In this document: positions 63,856 through 64,000 of the stretch, piece by piece
Numbering within the stretch: position 1 is the first letter of the stretch
Layout of the letters: each line of letters begins with the position of its first letter
NCBI RefSeq assembly: GCF_900105995.1
Contig: NZ_LT629785.1
Span: 1,612,001-1,676,000 of the forward strand
From: Pseudomonas pohangensis
Lineage (GTDB): Bacteria; Pseudomonadota; Gammaproteobacteria; Pseudomonadales; Pseudomonadaceae
DNA: 64,000 bases
Reading direction: 5' to 3'
Program-made: the position numbers and the translations under genes
The notes under the pieces: model-generated
Databases searched by the model: none
What the model was told of the DNA's origin: nothing
The model's input: only the letters and a program-made list of their open reading frames with translations

Positions 63856-64000
63856 TCAACCCGTCATCTCGCTGTGCAAGTCGCCAGCCAGGAAGGCTGC
63901 ATCGGCGGCAAACAGGTGCGGATACACCTTGCGCAGATGTTCGAAGAACAGCTCCAGCGGAAAATCTGCAAACTGACCGTGATCAAGCAGGTACTCCATA
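63856..64000 (-). CDS. C-terminal part of a gene running off the window
   Basis: On the minus strand a frame enters at the right edge and stops at 63856-63858. The visible 47 residues begin MEYLLDHGQFADFPLELFFE and end LHSEMTG. The Met at 63999 may be internal or a start. I do not recognise the family. The coding-like composition supports a real gene. Confidence 0.5.
   Translation of the reverse strand, partial: MEYLLDHGQFADFPLELFFEHLRKVYPHLFAADAAFLAGDLHSEMTG

Noticed and set aside
1..64000. CRISPR array, tRNA, rRNA, prophage or insertion sequence
   Set aside because: No regular spacer array, transposase, integrase or tRNA-like cloverleaf was noticed; repeats are limited to short REP-type palindromes.

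Overview
The window is about 64 kb of chromosome from a gammaproteobacterium of the Pseudomonadaceae. The evidence is the gene order and near-identity of the sdhCDAB-sucAB-lpd-sucCD/gltA cluster to Pseudomonas, a Dnr-type regulator with norCBD and nosRZDFYL-tatA, and Pseudomonas-type REP elements. A Marinobacter-type alcohol-forming fatty acyl-CoA reductase points to a marine or wax-ester-making lineage such as Halopseudomonas; that placement is inference.

Layout. (1) 1-7.5 kb: a decayed sdhB fragment, then a nitric-oxide/anaerobiosis control cluster. It holds a HemN-like protein without its radical-SAM cysteines, norR, ytfE (RIC/DnrN), a 42-residue membrane peptide, dnr, dnrP, true hemN and a CopD-like membrane protein. 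Between norR and ytfE lie three GGT-N7-ACC NorR sites and a sigma-54 promoter. (2) 7.5-12.8 kb: cupin, acyl-CoA dehydrogenase, an SDR with His in the usual Tyr position, and a secreted S9 peptidase. (3) 12.9-27.3 kb: a continuous denitrification block, norQ-norE-norF, norC-norB-norD, nosR-nosZ-nosD-nosF-nosY-nosL-tatA. ANR/DNR boxes precede norQ, norC and nosR. A fourth box precedes the HemN-like gene. (4) 27.3-34.8 kb: fatty acyl-CoA reductase, PCu(A)C copper chaperone, glutathione reductase, a glyoxalase-fold protein, galU, a small Cys-repeat secreted protein and a DAHP synthase. (5) 34.9-47.9 kb: the TCA cluster on the minus strand (sucDC, lpd, sucBA, sdhBADC) with gltA divergent. (6) 47.9-64 kb: housekeeping and transport genes (ndh, ppnP, rhtA-like, ABC exporter, NAD-kinase-like, pdxB, MATE pump, tusA, rlmM, mlaA-like, queF, ABC-2 transporter).

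How it works together. Dnr should sense NO and, with ANR, switch on nor and nos. NorR should sense NO and switch on the iron-sulfur/di-iron repair protein YtfE through sigma-54. HemN supplies heme without oxygen for the NorBC complex. NosL, NosDFY, TatA and possibly PCu(A)C serve maturation and export of the copper enzyme NosZ. No nitrite reductase (nirS/nirK) or nitrate reductase lies in the window, so this block covers only NO to N2O to N2.

The least explained items are the DNR-boxed HemN-like protein without a radical-SAM site, the 42-residue peptide tucked between ytfE and dnr, the sdhB remnant, and the 88-residue Cys-repeat secreted protein.
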